From Ignelater luminosus (Eukaryota; Arthropoda; Insecta; Coleoptera; Elateridae), in NCBI GenBank assembly GCA_011009095.1, contig VTPC01006056.1:8381-72380 (forward strand): 64,000 nt of DNA, read 5' to 3'. The stretch's first letter is position 1. Every line of letters starts with the position of its first letter. A program made the position numbers and the translations under genes. Under the pieces are notes generated by a model. That model was not told the DNA's origin, ran no database searches, and saw only the letters and a program-made list of their open reading frames with translations. Shown here in pieces: positions 12,989 to 24,896 of this stretch.

Positions 12989-13044
12989 AAACTATAGACG
13001 TTTATGGGATGAAATTGGAAGAGATTTCAGGGAAGTGAACTAAT
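12989..13044. repeat. 56-bp direct repeat, left copy
   Basis: Begins aaactatagacgtttatggg and ends gggaagtgaactaat. A second copy at 14307-14362 in the same orientation differs at five positions. The two copies exactly bracket the Spc105R fragment. Confidence 0.85.
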
Positions 13045-14306
13045 TGATACTATCTATTTTCACTACACAAAAAGACTGAACATTCATTAAAATTCAATTC
13101 AATCAATTACTTATAAAATATTGAACAGAAGAAATGCAAAATCTTATTAAAAACAACAAAGAAAAAATGTAAAGTAAAAGAAATACTTCAATTTACCTTT
13201 TATGCTTTGCTTCTATTTTTTCTTGGAGAGATAAAACCTTTTCATATTCTGTAGTAGAATTAAACCTACCAATATGTAAAAATGGCAACTTTTCTTGTGT
13301 TGATTCACTGTCATTGTTAATGCTAGAAGTGCTACTTGATTCAATTTCTTCAAAATTAGGAAGCTTATATGGACGTTTAAATTCTTCCATCCCATGTTTG
13401 TATAGTTCATTCAGTACACACACATTCTTTTTTATGATCTCGGAATATTTCAACATTCTTTCACCAAATTCTTCAAGCCTCTTCTTTCTTAATGGTTTCT
13501 TTTCCATATAGTTTTGCCATAAATTAATGTAATTGTCAGAAGGTCTGTATGATACTTCAAGATTACCTGTTGTGTTCTGTATGTTACTTGCACTACTTTC
13601 CGTAATACTGAGAATCACTCTCTTAGCAGCATTAATAATAGGAGCAAAAGAATCATCAATAGTATCTAACAAAGTGAGATCTTCTTGAGAAATATTTATA
13701 GATTTTCTCCTGATAGGACTGGTTTCCATTGGTTCTACATCTTGTTCAGCTGATGTTGATTCTTCTTGTTTTATGGATTCATCCCAAAGCATAGGTTTCT
13801 TAAGAAGCTTATCAATGTCAAGTTCTTCATGTAATTTGCGCTTCAATTTGTGTACTTTTCTTATGGAAAATTCATCACCCCCAGATGATTTCTCAATGTT
13901 CTTATCCTTTTGACAGTGAGATTGCTCATGATGAGTTAAATTATTGCGGGTATTTTCAAGAGATATAGAAAAAACATCACTTTCAAATCCATTTAACGGC
14001 ATAAATTTAGGACTCAAAAACAAGAGATTTAAATCACCAGCCACAATTTTTGAAAAATCTGATAATGGAGGTTTATGTGTTTTCTTTTTAAAGTGTTACC
14101 TTCTGGACTAATGTTTTCTTTTGTCTGTGCAATATATTCATTAGATAGGCTTTGAAGTATGGTTAAATCGGTACTGAGAACCTGATTAACAATAAATTCT
14201 TTATCATTTTAGGATGCTTTAAAGATTTCTGTATTTTGTTTCAAGTATGAAGATTCCAATAAATGTTTGTTTTTTGTGATTTCTTCTTTTGTATCTTCTT
14301 CAACCA
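13045..14306 (-). pseudogene. Partial duplicate of the Spc105R large exon and following intron
   Basis: Near-identical copy of parts of the minus-strand kinetochore gene. 13045-14090 matches about 25672-26690, including the intron 3' of the big exon, so this is a DNA-level copy and not a processed transcript. 14090-14306 matches about 27080-27295. The approximately 390 bp between these two blocks in the parent are missing and the join is out of frame. In the upstream block the parent codon after EASK's equivalent alanine-serine has become TAA. Downstream, 283 codons (14044-13193) remain open, covering the pre-RWD coiled-coil region and the splice donor. No promoter or upstream exons are present, so I call it a pseudogene. 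The long intact frame suggests it is young. Confidence 0.88.
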
Positions 14307-14362
14307 AAACTATAGATGTTTATGGGGTGAGATTGAAAGAGATTTTAGGGAAGTGAACTAAT
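14307..14362. repeat. 56-bp direct repeat, right copy
   Basis: Right partner of 12989-13044, with five differences in 56 positions. It starts where similarity to Spc105R stops (after ...ccaaaac). It behaves like a long target-site duplication around the copied fragment. Confidence 0.85.
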
Positions 14363-17119
14363 ATAAATATTATAGGCCTAAAAATTAGGTTTTATGTAGT
14401 CACAAAATTTTAAAGATTGAACTATACGTTATAATTTGTGGATGAATGGATAGATAGCATTAATGTTTCTTCATACATGTTAAATAAATAAAATCCAAGA
14501 TACGTTATCTACTTACACTTTAAGAAGAATAATACATTGTCTTAGCTTTATTATGTCACCACTTTAGAAAAGATCGCAATTATTGTTTTCACAAATCCTA
14601 AATTTAGAAAAATCTATTAGGTTAAACAAAGTATCTGAAAGTAAAGTATAGTATGATTAATTGCAAGCGATTATTAACTTTCCAAGATTCTATTTGATGT
14701 AAAGTGAAAATAAACATAGTAGTACCTATCTATTAATTTAAGAGTGGATTTCTTCTTCACTATAAATTAACTAAGAAAGTAAGACTTTTCCCTGTGACAG
14801 CCATAAATGCAAATGCAAATAATGTTAATAAATGTTAAGACAGATGCAAGTCTAAAAACTGACTAAAGTAGGACTCGAAGAGTTATTGACTTTAAACTAT
14901 AAGTAACAAAACCATTCAACTTCTGTATTCTCTTCAACTGTGTTTTACCATAAGATGTTTGATGTCGCCTTAAAAAATAAATTATGTAATCTTGGTTCAC
15001 TAAGCAGATAATACAACAATATGAGAAACAAAAAGATTTATTATAATATACAGAACAGTATTTCAATATTTTTTTTAATTACTGTACCTGCTTCGGAAAA
15101 AATGAAATAAATTCTAAAAATAAAATAATAAACTTCAGACATCGATATTGTATGTTTTATTTGGTTTTTAAAGTTACTACTTGATTTGCAATATTACACT
15201 ATTCCAGTATTTATATCATGTATTAATAACCACAAATTTGTTTAGTGAATCAGGATAAGTAATGATTAGTGTTTAACATATTTTAGATTGTTAAATGTCT
15301 CATCTAGAAATAATACTCATCAGTATGAAAATACTGTTGTATGTTAACTGTGTTAACTTTCTAATTCCAATGATAGAAATAATGTTATCGATGTTAATTC
15401 ATCTAAACGAGCGTTTTATTATTTTAGGTACATTTGTTAATTTAAAATTGTACACCCAAATATTTTTAACTTGACATATCAATAATAAAGAAATATTTTA
15501 ATTATACATCCACATGTTTGAATCATTATATTATTATATCATGCTTGAGCATCACTGTAAATATCACAATGAGTTTGGTATCATTGTTAAGTAAGTGACG
15601 TTTAATTATTATTTATCTTGTAATTATTAGATTGTGTATAGAGAACTTTAACATAAAAGAAATGTTATTAAGTTTTATAGGATTTAACTCATGTTTTTCT
15701 ATTATAAAAATGTGTTAATATAACATTGCTTATTGTGAAATGTTATGTTAAATAAAAAATGTGTGTGCAATATTTTAGGGCATTAATGTTAACAATATTA
15801 TACGTAAAATAGAAAAGAGTAAAATATTCAATTTAGGGACCAATTTTAGTTTTACTACAATTGAATTTATAAATCAGAATCTTTACAACAAAATTTTGTA
15901 CTCGTACATTTATAGTATCAGACAATAAAAACTGCCGCTATTTGTATTTTCTTAAATACAAATTAAAATGAGGTGCCATATAAATAAATTAATTTTAGAA
16001 ATTGTATTTACTTTAAATGATGTAGAAATTACTATATTTGATATAGTTTTAGTCTTGGCAGTAAAAAACGTAGCTCATCTGCACAAATGTCAGTTAAATG
16101 AAATATATTCATTATTTATTTTATATTTGTTTTGATAATATTGTAGAATGAGTAGAAATATAATGATTTCTATGTTATTAATATTTAAGAAGCTCAGCGA
16201 ATCTTAACGTTTATAAATGTAGTATTAAATGAAATACAGGATGCATGTTAGATGTTAGAGATAGCAGAGGATTGAAAATCTATTTAATATTTATGTAATT
16301 TCTTTATATGCCTATAATATACTAATCTCTGTTAATTTATATTAAATTTTTAATAGTTGTTATACAATTTATTATATTTGGCAATTTGTATGTCTTGATT
16401 TTTTAAAACTATATAATCAAATACATTGTAATCGTCTTTTTTGTAGCACATAAATGTAATGTTTTATGTAATAATAGTTGTTCTTCTTCTGATAAATCCT
16501 AGAAGTATTGGAAGAATCACCTTGTACTTCTATCACAAGCATCATACAAGAAAAATCTAAAATTATACATAATATAAATAAATGCGAGTATCTCTAAGTC
16601 ATGTAATGAATATGTAAATGTAATGTTGTAAAGGATCTGTATGTTTAGTACTACATAATACATGTGTGATTCTCTCTCATTGTAGATGTTACATTAAAAT
16701 TTTCAAAAAAGGTGCATTAATATTATTACTATTTTTATCCAAAGGCTCCAAAAATCATTCATCAGTTAATACGACTCGATTCTCTAAATAAACATTCAAA
16801 TTACGGCAAATAGAATTTATAAGGGAGTTTTTACATAACATTTGATAAATATATGGTAACGTTAATCGCACAGCAACTAGTCATCATCTGATTGGTTTTT
16901 GTCACAGAAATGATTTTACCGTATTATAAAAAATGGTTTGCAAAAAATTATTTTTTACTTAAATTTTATTATTTTAATTACCATAATATTTTCTGTATCA
17001 ATTTCTAAAATTATTTCGATTTAATAATAAACTTTATTTATTACTGTATTCCAGTAACAGTAATTAATATTAAAACTGATTTATAAACAAAATAAATCTA
17101 TTAATATTTCTTTACTTAA
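14363..17119. other. AT-rich intergenic DNA without recognised features
   Basis: Dominated by A/T, with only short, unrecognised open frames such as a 67-codon minus frame at 15066-14863. No RNA gene, tandem array or transposon ends were recognised. Confidence 0.5.
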
Positions 17120-17892
17120 GGCCCATTTACAACCAATTTGCTAACGGCACACTTCAATCGCGAAATCTAAATTTCGTGTTAAGTATATGACACTACCCGT
17201 AGATGTTTACATTAAAAATTCACTGTCGGCTTGGCTAAACTTTGACTTTGGTGGCGAAGTTGAAGCTTGCAATTAAATTCAACTTTGACACATGTGCAGT
17301 TTGCCTTAAGAGTGTTTTTATTTGCCTGTTTTTGAATGTAATTCTGTTATAACCCAAAAAGTGGTAAAATTGGATTTTATTTCGTTTTTTATTTGTAAAA
17401 AGCTGCGAACCTGAATATGAATTTTGCAATTAAAATAAAGACAAAAATATTTAGTTATTACAACTCCAGATAAATGTGAAATAGAAATTTTTTTAAAATG
17501 TTGGTTTTAAATGCCTTTTGTAGGTTATACTATAATTATGGATGTTAGTTGCCTTATTAGGTAATTTTACTTGTGTGTTGGCATTAGAAGCAATACCAGA
17601 TTGATAATATAAAATGCAACTAACGCAAACCAAAAAGATACTGGGTACATCCAATTCTACATAAACATAACTTAAATAACATCAGAAGGTTGCACCAGTA
17701 ATAACGAAAGCTAGCGAATTAAAACGATTAAAACTATATTTGTAATAATATTCTAAGAGATGGCATTGCACACAAATTCATTCCAAAGTCAGTAACTGGC
17801 TTTGATTCATTCTTGAAGTTGTAATTGTAAATAACGAAAATTCAGAATTGGATTCTAAAGTAAGCCGCTTTCAAAGTGGTTGTAAATGGACC
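17120..17892. mobile_element. MITE-like element with 15-20 bp inverted termini
   Basis: The left end ggcccatttacaacc and the inverted right end ggtccatttacaacc match at 14 of 15 bases and extend loosely further (...aatttg / ...ctttg). The interior is non-coding. The GGCCC-type ends recall PIF/Harbinger MITEs, but I could not find a clean target duplication, so the superfamily is open. Confidence 0.55.
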
Positions 17893-18512
17893 TTTAGCTT
17901 TAGTCTCACATCTGAATTCAGAAATATTTTTCAGTCATTGCATTGTAGCAACCTACACATTACACAATAATAACCTTACTTATAGTCACATTAAACATAT
18001 TTAGTACCATAGAAGCTTCTAAACTTAAAACTCATTTAATTTTTGGTGCAGGACTCTAAGTATAGCTATAAGTGGTTGGTTATCATGTTAAGTTTACTTT
18101 CATTTTCCAACATGCTTGTTAAATCTATAAACTCAAGAATATTATTTAGTATAATAGAGTTTATTAGTCTGTTGCAAATTAGAAGGATCACAATCATATT
18201 ATAATAATTGTTGCACATTCTATAGTGAGAGGTGAATCTAGATAAACGGTCTCTTTGCATCCATCACAAAAAAAATCTTATTTGACAACAAATGCTTGAT
18301 GAAGATAGTTTCAAAGGTATGATCAAATGCTAGTGTGAAATAAATAAAATCAAATCAAGTAAGCATCAAAAAGAATGATAAGTCAAAACTAGTCAATATC
18401 ATTCTAAGGGTCACAACGGTGTTTCAACAAACTTATCTGAATTACCAAAAATAGAACTTGCAGCAGTGGCTATTTTCAACTTTTTTTTACAGATTATCTT
18501 TAAATCTTATAG

Positions 18513-19219
18513 NNNNNNNNNNNNNNNNNNNNNNNNNNNNNNNNNNNNNNNNNNNNNNNNNNNNNNNNNNNNNNNNNNNNNNNNNNNNNNNNNNNNNNNN
18601 NNNNNNNNNNNNNNNNNNNNNNNNNNNNNNNNNNNNNNNNNNNNNNNNNNNNNNNNNNNNNNNNNNNNNNNNNNNNNNNNNNNNNNNNNNNNNNNNNNNN
18701 NNNNNNNNNNNNNNNNNNNNNNNNNNNNNNNNNNNNNNNNNNNNNNNNNNNNNNNNNNNNNNNNNNNNNNNNNNNNNNNNNNNNNNNNNNNNNNNNNNNN
18801 NNNNNNNNNNNNNNNNNNNNNNNNNNNNNNNNNNNNNNNNNNNNNNNNNNNNNNNNNNNNNNNNNNNNNNNNNNNNNNNNNNNNNNNNNNNNNNNNNNNN
18901 NNNNNNNNNNNNNNNNNNNNNNNNNNNNNNNNNNNNNNNNNNNNNNNNNNNNNNNNNNNNNNNNNNNNNNNNNNNNNNNNNNNNNNNNNNNNNNNNNNNN
19001 NNNNNNNNNNNNNNNNNNNNNNNNNNNNNNNNNNNNNNNNNNNNNNNNNNNNNNNNNNNNNNNNNNNNNNNNNNNNNNNNNNNNNNNNNNNNNNNNNNNN
19101 NNNNNNNNNNNNNNNNNNNNNNNNNNNNNNNNNNNNNNNNNNNNNNNNNNNNNNNNNNNNNNNNNNNNNNNNNNNNNNNNNNNNNNNNNNNNNNNNNNNN
19201 NNNNNNNNNNNNNNNNNNN
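18513..19219. other. Assembly gap (707 N)
   Basis: Unresolved bases. The flanks are AT-rich, with a T-run before and an A-run after. Open frames that cross the Ns are meaningless. Confidence 0.99.
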
Positions 19220-20371
19220 AAAAAACAATATTAGATGGCTTTGTGAGCAAATTAACAACATTTTACAAAATGTGTTTGATAACATGAAGCGATGGATAAA
19301 TTTATGTACTGAAAACAATGGAGAACACTTTCAACATTTGTTATAATTTATTTTTGTTAAATTTCAATACTAGCATACCCGAATGTTTCATTTCATTTAT
19401 CCTTAGAAAGCATGTTTAGAGATTTCAATTGTTAAGGTTTGACATTTAACCTTTGGTTGACGTTAATCAACTGTCAAAGTATGTGCCTACTTATAACAGA
19501 CATATGTTTTCTGTTTCAAGGACAATTTGATTGCAGGACCTTTTGGATACTCATTATAATAGTCATTTGTGTTACAAGGGAAGAAAGTGATACTTTTTCT
19601 CCCATGTATGCCATTTATCTCACAAGTCAAAGGCAAGGGGAAAAGACACTTCCTTCCAGAGCTTCACATATAATTTTTACGTTGACCTTAAGAAACTTAT
19701 CAAAAAATCTAAATAAAGAATTTACTTTTTTGCAAGTAATTATAAGACAGTTTTAGTATCCACGGTATTCAAAATGTATCTAAGAGAAAAACCAAATGAA
19801 AATTGAACAACAGAGAGGAAGAATTACTTTGCCAATGTCAACTTTCAGCCACAAAACGAGGGTTGAAAAGCCTACTTTCTAATAAGGTCGACAAAAAATT
19901 ATTACTTAGGTGCTTTGATCATTAAGATTTATAATGATAATAGTTTCTTGTAGATTTCTTGACTTTCTATTTTCCCAACACTGGTGTACTGTTTTTTTTT
20001 TCGTTTTTTACTTGCTTGCTTATAATTGATTATAATTTGTACAGTCCAGTAATTTTAGAGCCAGTCTGGATAAAAAGTGAAGCTAAAAACAAAAAGATGA
20101 TTTGTGCTGTTGAGATGTCTTAGTACTGGTGTAATCAGTATATTGTATAAAAGATGATTTGTGTTTTATAATTTTCATTTTTGTTTGTTTTATATTTTTA
20201 TTACTTTTTCAACCTGGATATTTTATTTTTTTTAAATATAATTTCTAAATTAAAAAAAACCCTACATGCATTATTCTTAATCTTCTTGTTATAATCACTT
20301 TTTGAAGTATCTTTAAAAAAAAATCAAAATGCTGTATTTAAATGATTACCTTTTATATTAAATATATAGTC
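19220..20371. other. Intergenic DNA, no supported feature
   Basis: AT-rich. A 105-codon plus-strand open frame at 19439-19756 has no recognisable motif or biased composition and is probably chance. Confidence 0.45.
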
Positions 20372-20940
20372 CAAGAGCCCATGAACGCCAGACCTACATC
20401 ATAGTATAAAGGTTGAAAATTTTTCTGTGCAAGTATACTACAGCAGGTAAGAACGTTTGACTACTATGAACCTTGAGTTGCGGTTGCTTTGACAGGTAAC
20501 AAGTAGCAAAGATGTGTAAAATTGCTGCCCAAAAACATCATAGTATAAAGCGTGATCTTTTTATATTTTCTGTGGGATACTATTAGAAATCACATCATCC
20601 ATTGCCAGACACTTTGTATGGTGGATACACCCCCCGCCAGACACCTTTAAAGTTTAATAAATTATAATTGTGGTTACGTTATAGTATAAAATTTAAATTT
20701 TATACATGTTACTTGGGCAACTATTTAAAGATGTCTTCCAAGCAGCCAGACAGTTTTGAAGGTTCTAACACCCTGCCAGACATGGTTGAAGGTCAGCTGT
20801 GGGTGCAAGCACGTAGGCGATATACAGGCTAAATTATGGAAAGAATTAAATAAAACCGTAATAATTTTTTTTATATAACAACGCCAAGACACGTCGATTT
20901 TATTTTGTTTTTTGCCGTTTCTCGCGTGCATCCGATTTTC

Positions 20941-21003
20941 TACAGGGTGATTCCAAAAAGCTGCACAAAAAAAATTATTTTTTTTAAATGGAACGCCCTG
21001 TAT
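20941..21003. repeat. Tiny inverted-repeat element inside the transposon
   Basis: The ends tacagggtgattcc and, inverted, tacagggcgttcc enclose about 35 bp of A/T-rich sequence, 63 bp in all. Its location inside the larger element suggests a nested micro-MITE. It is short, so chance is possible. Confidence 0.4.
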
Positions 21004-21371
21004 ATTTCTACAGATTTGGATAAAACTTTGTCTCACAAATACGGTAATGTAGATATTGATGGGCCTATGTTATGTTGGATTTAAAAAAGTGAGCAGTGGT
21101 TTACCAGCTTAGGGGTAGTTATAAGATTAAAATAAGTAAAAACAGGAAATCACAACCTTACACACTATAACTAGGTATTTTAAAATTGCACACCAATATA
21201 ATTACCTGAAAACTTCATTTTGAGACAAACTTGTTTTTTGTGTTGTGATCCCCTTTAAGGTTGTTTAAGTTGTAGTCATACATAAGTAATGTTCCATGCC
21301 GCTTTCTACGACAAGTATTACATCATTATTTTTGCTTCTTTGGCTATAACAATAAAAAAGTTTTAGGATTG

Positions 21372-23474
21372 CTACTTCTTTCCTTTAGTGGTTTTATTAT
21401 CCTTTTGGAAAGGTAGATTATCGTAGAAAGTATGGTGATCCTTAGCTATTACATTTTTAAGTTCTTGTAGGCACTTCCATTTTGATTCAGCTACCGGAAT
21501 AGGATGAGAATACAACAGTTCAGGAATGACATGGCCTATATGTTTTTGCTGTCTTTGAGGTAAAAATTGATGTATGATGTAATTTAAACAAAATTTCCCC
21601 ATTATTGCAGTATTCTAGAGCACGGATATCTATGACGACTGGCTTGTTGGCTTTCTCGCCAGGTCGTAAAGAATGAATATTAAATGGAACACTTTCAAAG
21701 TTCTTAAAAAATGTGTAATCCACAACTTTAATATGGTATGGTTGTTTTGGCCGTGCATTTCTCATTTGGGTTATAGTCACTAGCAGCATTTATAAGAGGA
21801 ATAAAATATTTTTCCAATGTGGCATGTACACTATCGCACTCCATCATTGTAATTACTTAAGGCACTATCTAGTATTCGGTTCCTATTTTGAAAATTACAG
21901 CCATCAGAAATTAAGGTAAATTGTTTGTAAGTATCCGATTGTGACATTAAAAAATCTATTATGCACGTTGTAAATTTGTTTGAGGACACTCCACCATTAA
22001 CTTCATGCCAGACGTATAAAAAAAACTTCTTTATTATTTAAAACATAAATTGTGAAATTATAGAGGTGAAGCTTTTGCTTATAATACATAGTGGAAGCTT
22101 CGGTCTTAGGACTCAGTAATACACTCTGAAGATCTATAGTAATCACTAAGTGCGATTCAGTAGCATCTGATTTAGCTTCATTTTTAGCCTCTCTAGCTTC
22201 ATTTTTCATTACAATGTGCTTATTATCCACAACACATGTCACATTGGTCCTTGCGCGGTTTGTGAATCTTTATACGTTTGTTCTCTAATACTTGCATGAA
22301 AAATGTTCTTGATACAGCCTTTACTTCTTTTTGTCCACACCATTCTTCATATACCTTGCGCATATGTGATATCGATCTGAATACTGATTCCACATAAGTA
22401 CAGCTGCTAGAGCTTCTGCAATAGTGACTTGGTACTTTAGGTTGTAACTCTAACCATTCTAACACATTTTCATTCATTTCGTTGTGTACCTTTTGTTTTA
22501 TACCTTTTATTTTACTCTGACATCTTGGGATTTTCGCTGGTGGCTGCTGGTTGTCTTCATCATTACTATTTCTGTCTGAACCGTCACTACTTGTAAATCC
22601 ACCTTCTTTGTCTCCTTTAACCCATCTTTTAAATGTGTCTTCCCCTAGACTTAGAGTGTTAATAAAAAACAATCTACATACTCTCAACTTTTCACTATCC
22701 CTTCTCAGTAAAAAAATATCATGACCTTCATTTTTCTTAGACTGCTTCTGTTCTAATTTCTTTCTTCTTCTACAGATTTTTCTTGTATTTACTAAACTCT
22801 GCACAAATGCTCTCTTTTCTAACCAAAAACTAAAATTCCAAAACTTTTTAAATACTGCTTCTCTTTCCTCTTCGGAAAATAACTCACAAAGAAATGATCT
22901 TTCGGATTTTTTAACTGTACTGATATGAATACAGCGTTGCTTAAGGGATCTTGCGACTTTGTTACAATTTTGTACTACTTTACCAGACTGTACTTTTTTG
23001 TAATCAGTATAAGTTAATCCTGAAACCCTTCTTTTCTTTGCTTTAAGGCATTTCTTACTTATACGTGAAACGCGCCTTTCACATACTCTTATAGAACTAT
23101 CAGTGTTATTAGTAGTACTTGAAAGTTTAGTAATGTCGCCATAACCAGTAGATTCTAAATGGCTTACTACTTTCATGTTCTGCATTAATGACGCTTGAAT
23201 CTTCTACAGCTTCCATTTCCTTGGTAGTCATGTCTGAAGTACCTTCTAAATTAGTTTCGTTGTCTTCATATTTCATTGCTATTCCAGCTACACCAAAGGT
23301 TTCTGTTTTCCCAGGAATTGGTAAAAGAAATCCATCGCTATTAACAGCATATTCACACCATACTCCAACTGGAGTGGTGTTCTCTGAAACAAGTGGTATT
23401 TCGTTTGTTGTTATGGAACTAATGCAATCTAGATTCTGGCCCTCATTTACGTTATTTTGTTCGTTTTCTTCCAA
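21372..23474 (-). pseudogene. Decayed transposase of the 4.2-kb element
   Basis: Minus-strand coding remnant in several frames. An acidic N-terminal segment (23474-23127) is followed by a frame change to 23185-22223. That segment is a basic region followed by SHYCRSSSS, then a Cys cluster KDQCDMC at its end. After another frame change, 22242-22003 reads TIDLQSVLLSPK and a YYKQKLHLYNFTIY block. Further on come LISDGCNFQNRN (about 21930-21880), MECDSVHATLEK (about 21840) and YTFFKNF...RPGEKANKPVV (about 21720-21640). The order (Cys cluster, DLQSVL, SDGC-QNRN, ME-CDSVH, RPG) is that of a large family of uncharacterised insect transposase-like proteins I recall. The conserved acidic residues suggest a DDE-type catalytic core. 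Part of the region before MECDSVH is deleted. Confidence 0.78.
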
Positions 23475-24896
23475 AATTATATTGATAGACTGTATATTAG
23501 TATCAGGTACGAGTACTGCCTCCTGGTTAACAACTCCACCTTCGCAATTTTGGAGATCTTGTACAGTATAAAAGATATTTCAACCTAAACTTTTGTTTAT
23601 GTAAGAGTTGAGATTTGGGGGATTATTATTTTCAATATTTTGTAGGTTGCTTAAAGCCGCTTGTAGAATTCTTCTGCCACGACTGTACGTGTTGTTAGTT
23701 CTCTGTAACGGGAATCAAATTCTTTCTTACAACAGGTGTCAACTAAGCAATATTTTGTAGCTTCTTACCGTGCAATTAATAAAAAAGATCACTTAAAGAC
23801 CAATTTCAAATACTGGAGATAGAAAAACAAATCTTGAAGAAACTATTTTCATGTAGCAAATCTAACAAAACTATTGACACTAATCACTAACATCTACTTC
23901 AATAGTAACAAACTAACCTATAATGCAGAAGTAATCTACACTAGAGGGCGCGGAAAATTCTCCTACGTGTAATGATTAGCACACATAAAAGCTGCTAGAA
24001 GGCAAGCAAAAATCTCCTATGTGCAATGTTAAGCACATAAGAGCTATTACCGTGGACATTCTAGTTGTGCAGACACATGGGTAGTTTTTAATTTTAGAAA
24101 TAACTTGTAAATGGTTTGAGTGTGACATAGGAGGTTTTTCAACAAGGTGGGCAACGAATACTGCAATCATTTTGTTAATAAAACGGGATTTTGTAAAAAC
24201 GCGCACATAGGAGGTTTTTCCACGACAATGACGATATATAAAATTCAGATTTTCTACTATAGCGTAAGTACAATTATAATTTATTAAATTTTAAAGGTGT
24301 CTGGTGGGGGGTATCCAGCATACAAAGTGTCTGGTAATGGATGACATGATTTCTAATAGTATCCCGTAGAAAATATCAAAAAATCACGCTTTATACTATA
24401 ATGTTTTTGGGCAGCAATTTTACACACCTTTGCTATCTGTTACCTGTCAAAGCCACCGCAATTCAAGGTTCATAGTATGTTCTTACCTGCTGTAGTGTAC
24501 TTGCACAGAAAAATTTTCAACCTTTATACTATGATGTAGGTCTGGCGTTTACGGGCTCTTGCTCTAATAGGATAGTTGGTGTATCATTGGATTTGTCTCT
24601 TTAAGTACATTAAGAATATGTAATTGTTTTTAGTACAATAAAGTAGTCAAGGGAAACTTTTCTTTTTTAAACATTCTTATTTTTGTCCTACTCTAAATAA
24701 ATTTATGCATGACTTTAGGAATTATAGAGTGTACTGTTAAAGAACATTACAAAGTCCATGGCTTTCTCCATTTTCCGTAATAAACCTTAACATAAAAATA
24801 AAAACCAAAAACTTAAATTATAACTTTATCACGTAAATACACAAGCAGTCCAATATATAAAATTTAAAAAATATAAAAATATTTGAAAATACATTC

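Larger units (their letters stand above)
20372..24561 (-). mobile_element. DNA transposon of about 4.2 kb with inverted repeats of about 310-320 bp
   Basis: The ends start caagagccc and run inward as inverted copies for roughly 310-320 bp (20372-20690 and 24255-24561). Each arm carries repeated catcatagtataaag-like motifs and a ccagacac...ccagacacc segment. Between the arms lies one frameshifted transposase on the minus strand. The flanks show no obvious target duplication. The structure is that of a once autonomous cut-and-paste transposon. I do not recognise the superfamily with certainty. Confidence 0.85.

Noticed and set aside
18458-19318. Open frames crossing the N gap
   Set aside because: They consist almost entirely of unknown bases, so their length is an artefact.
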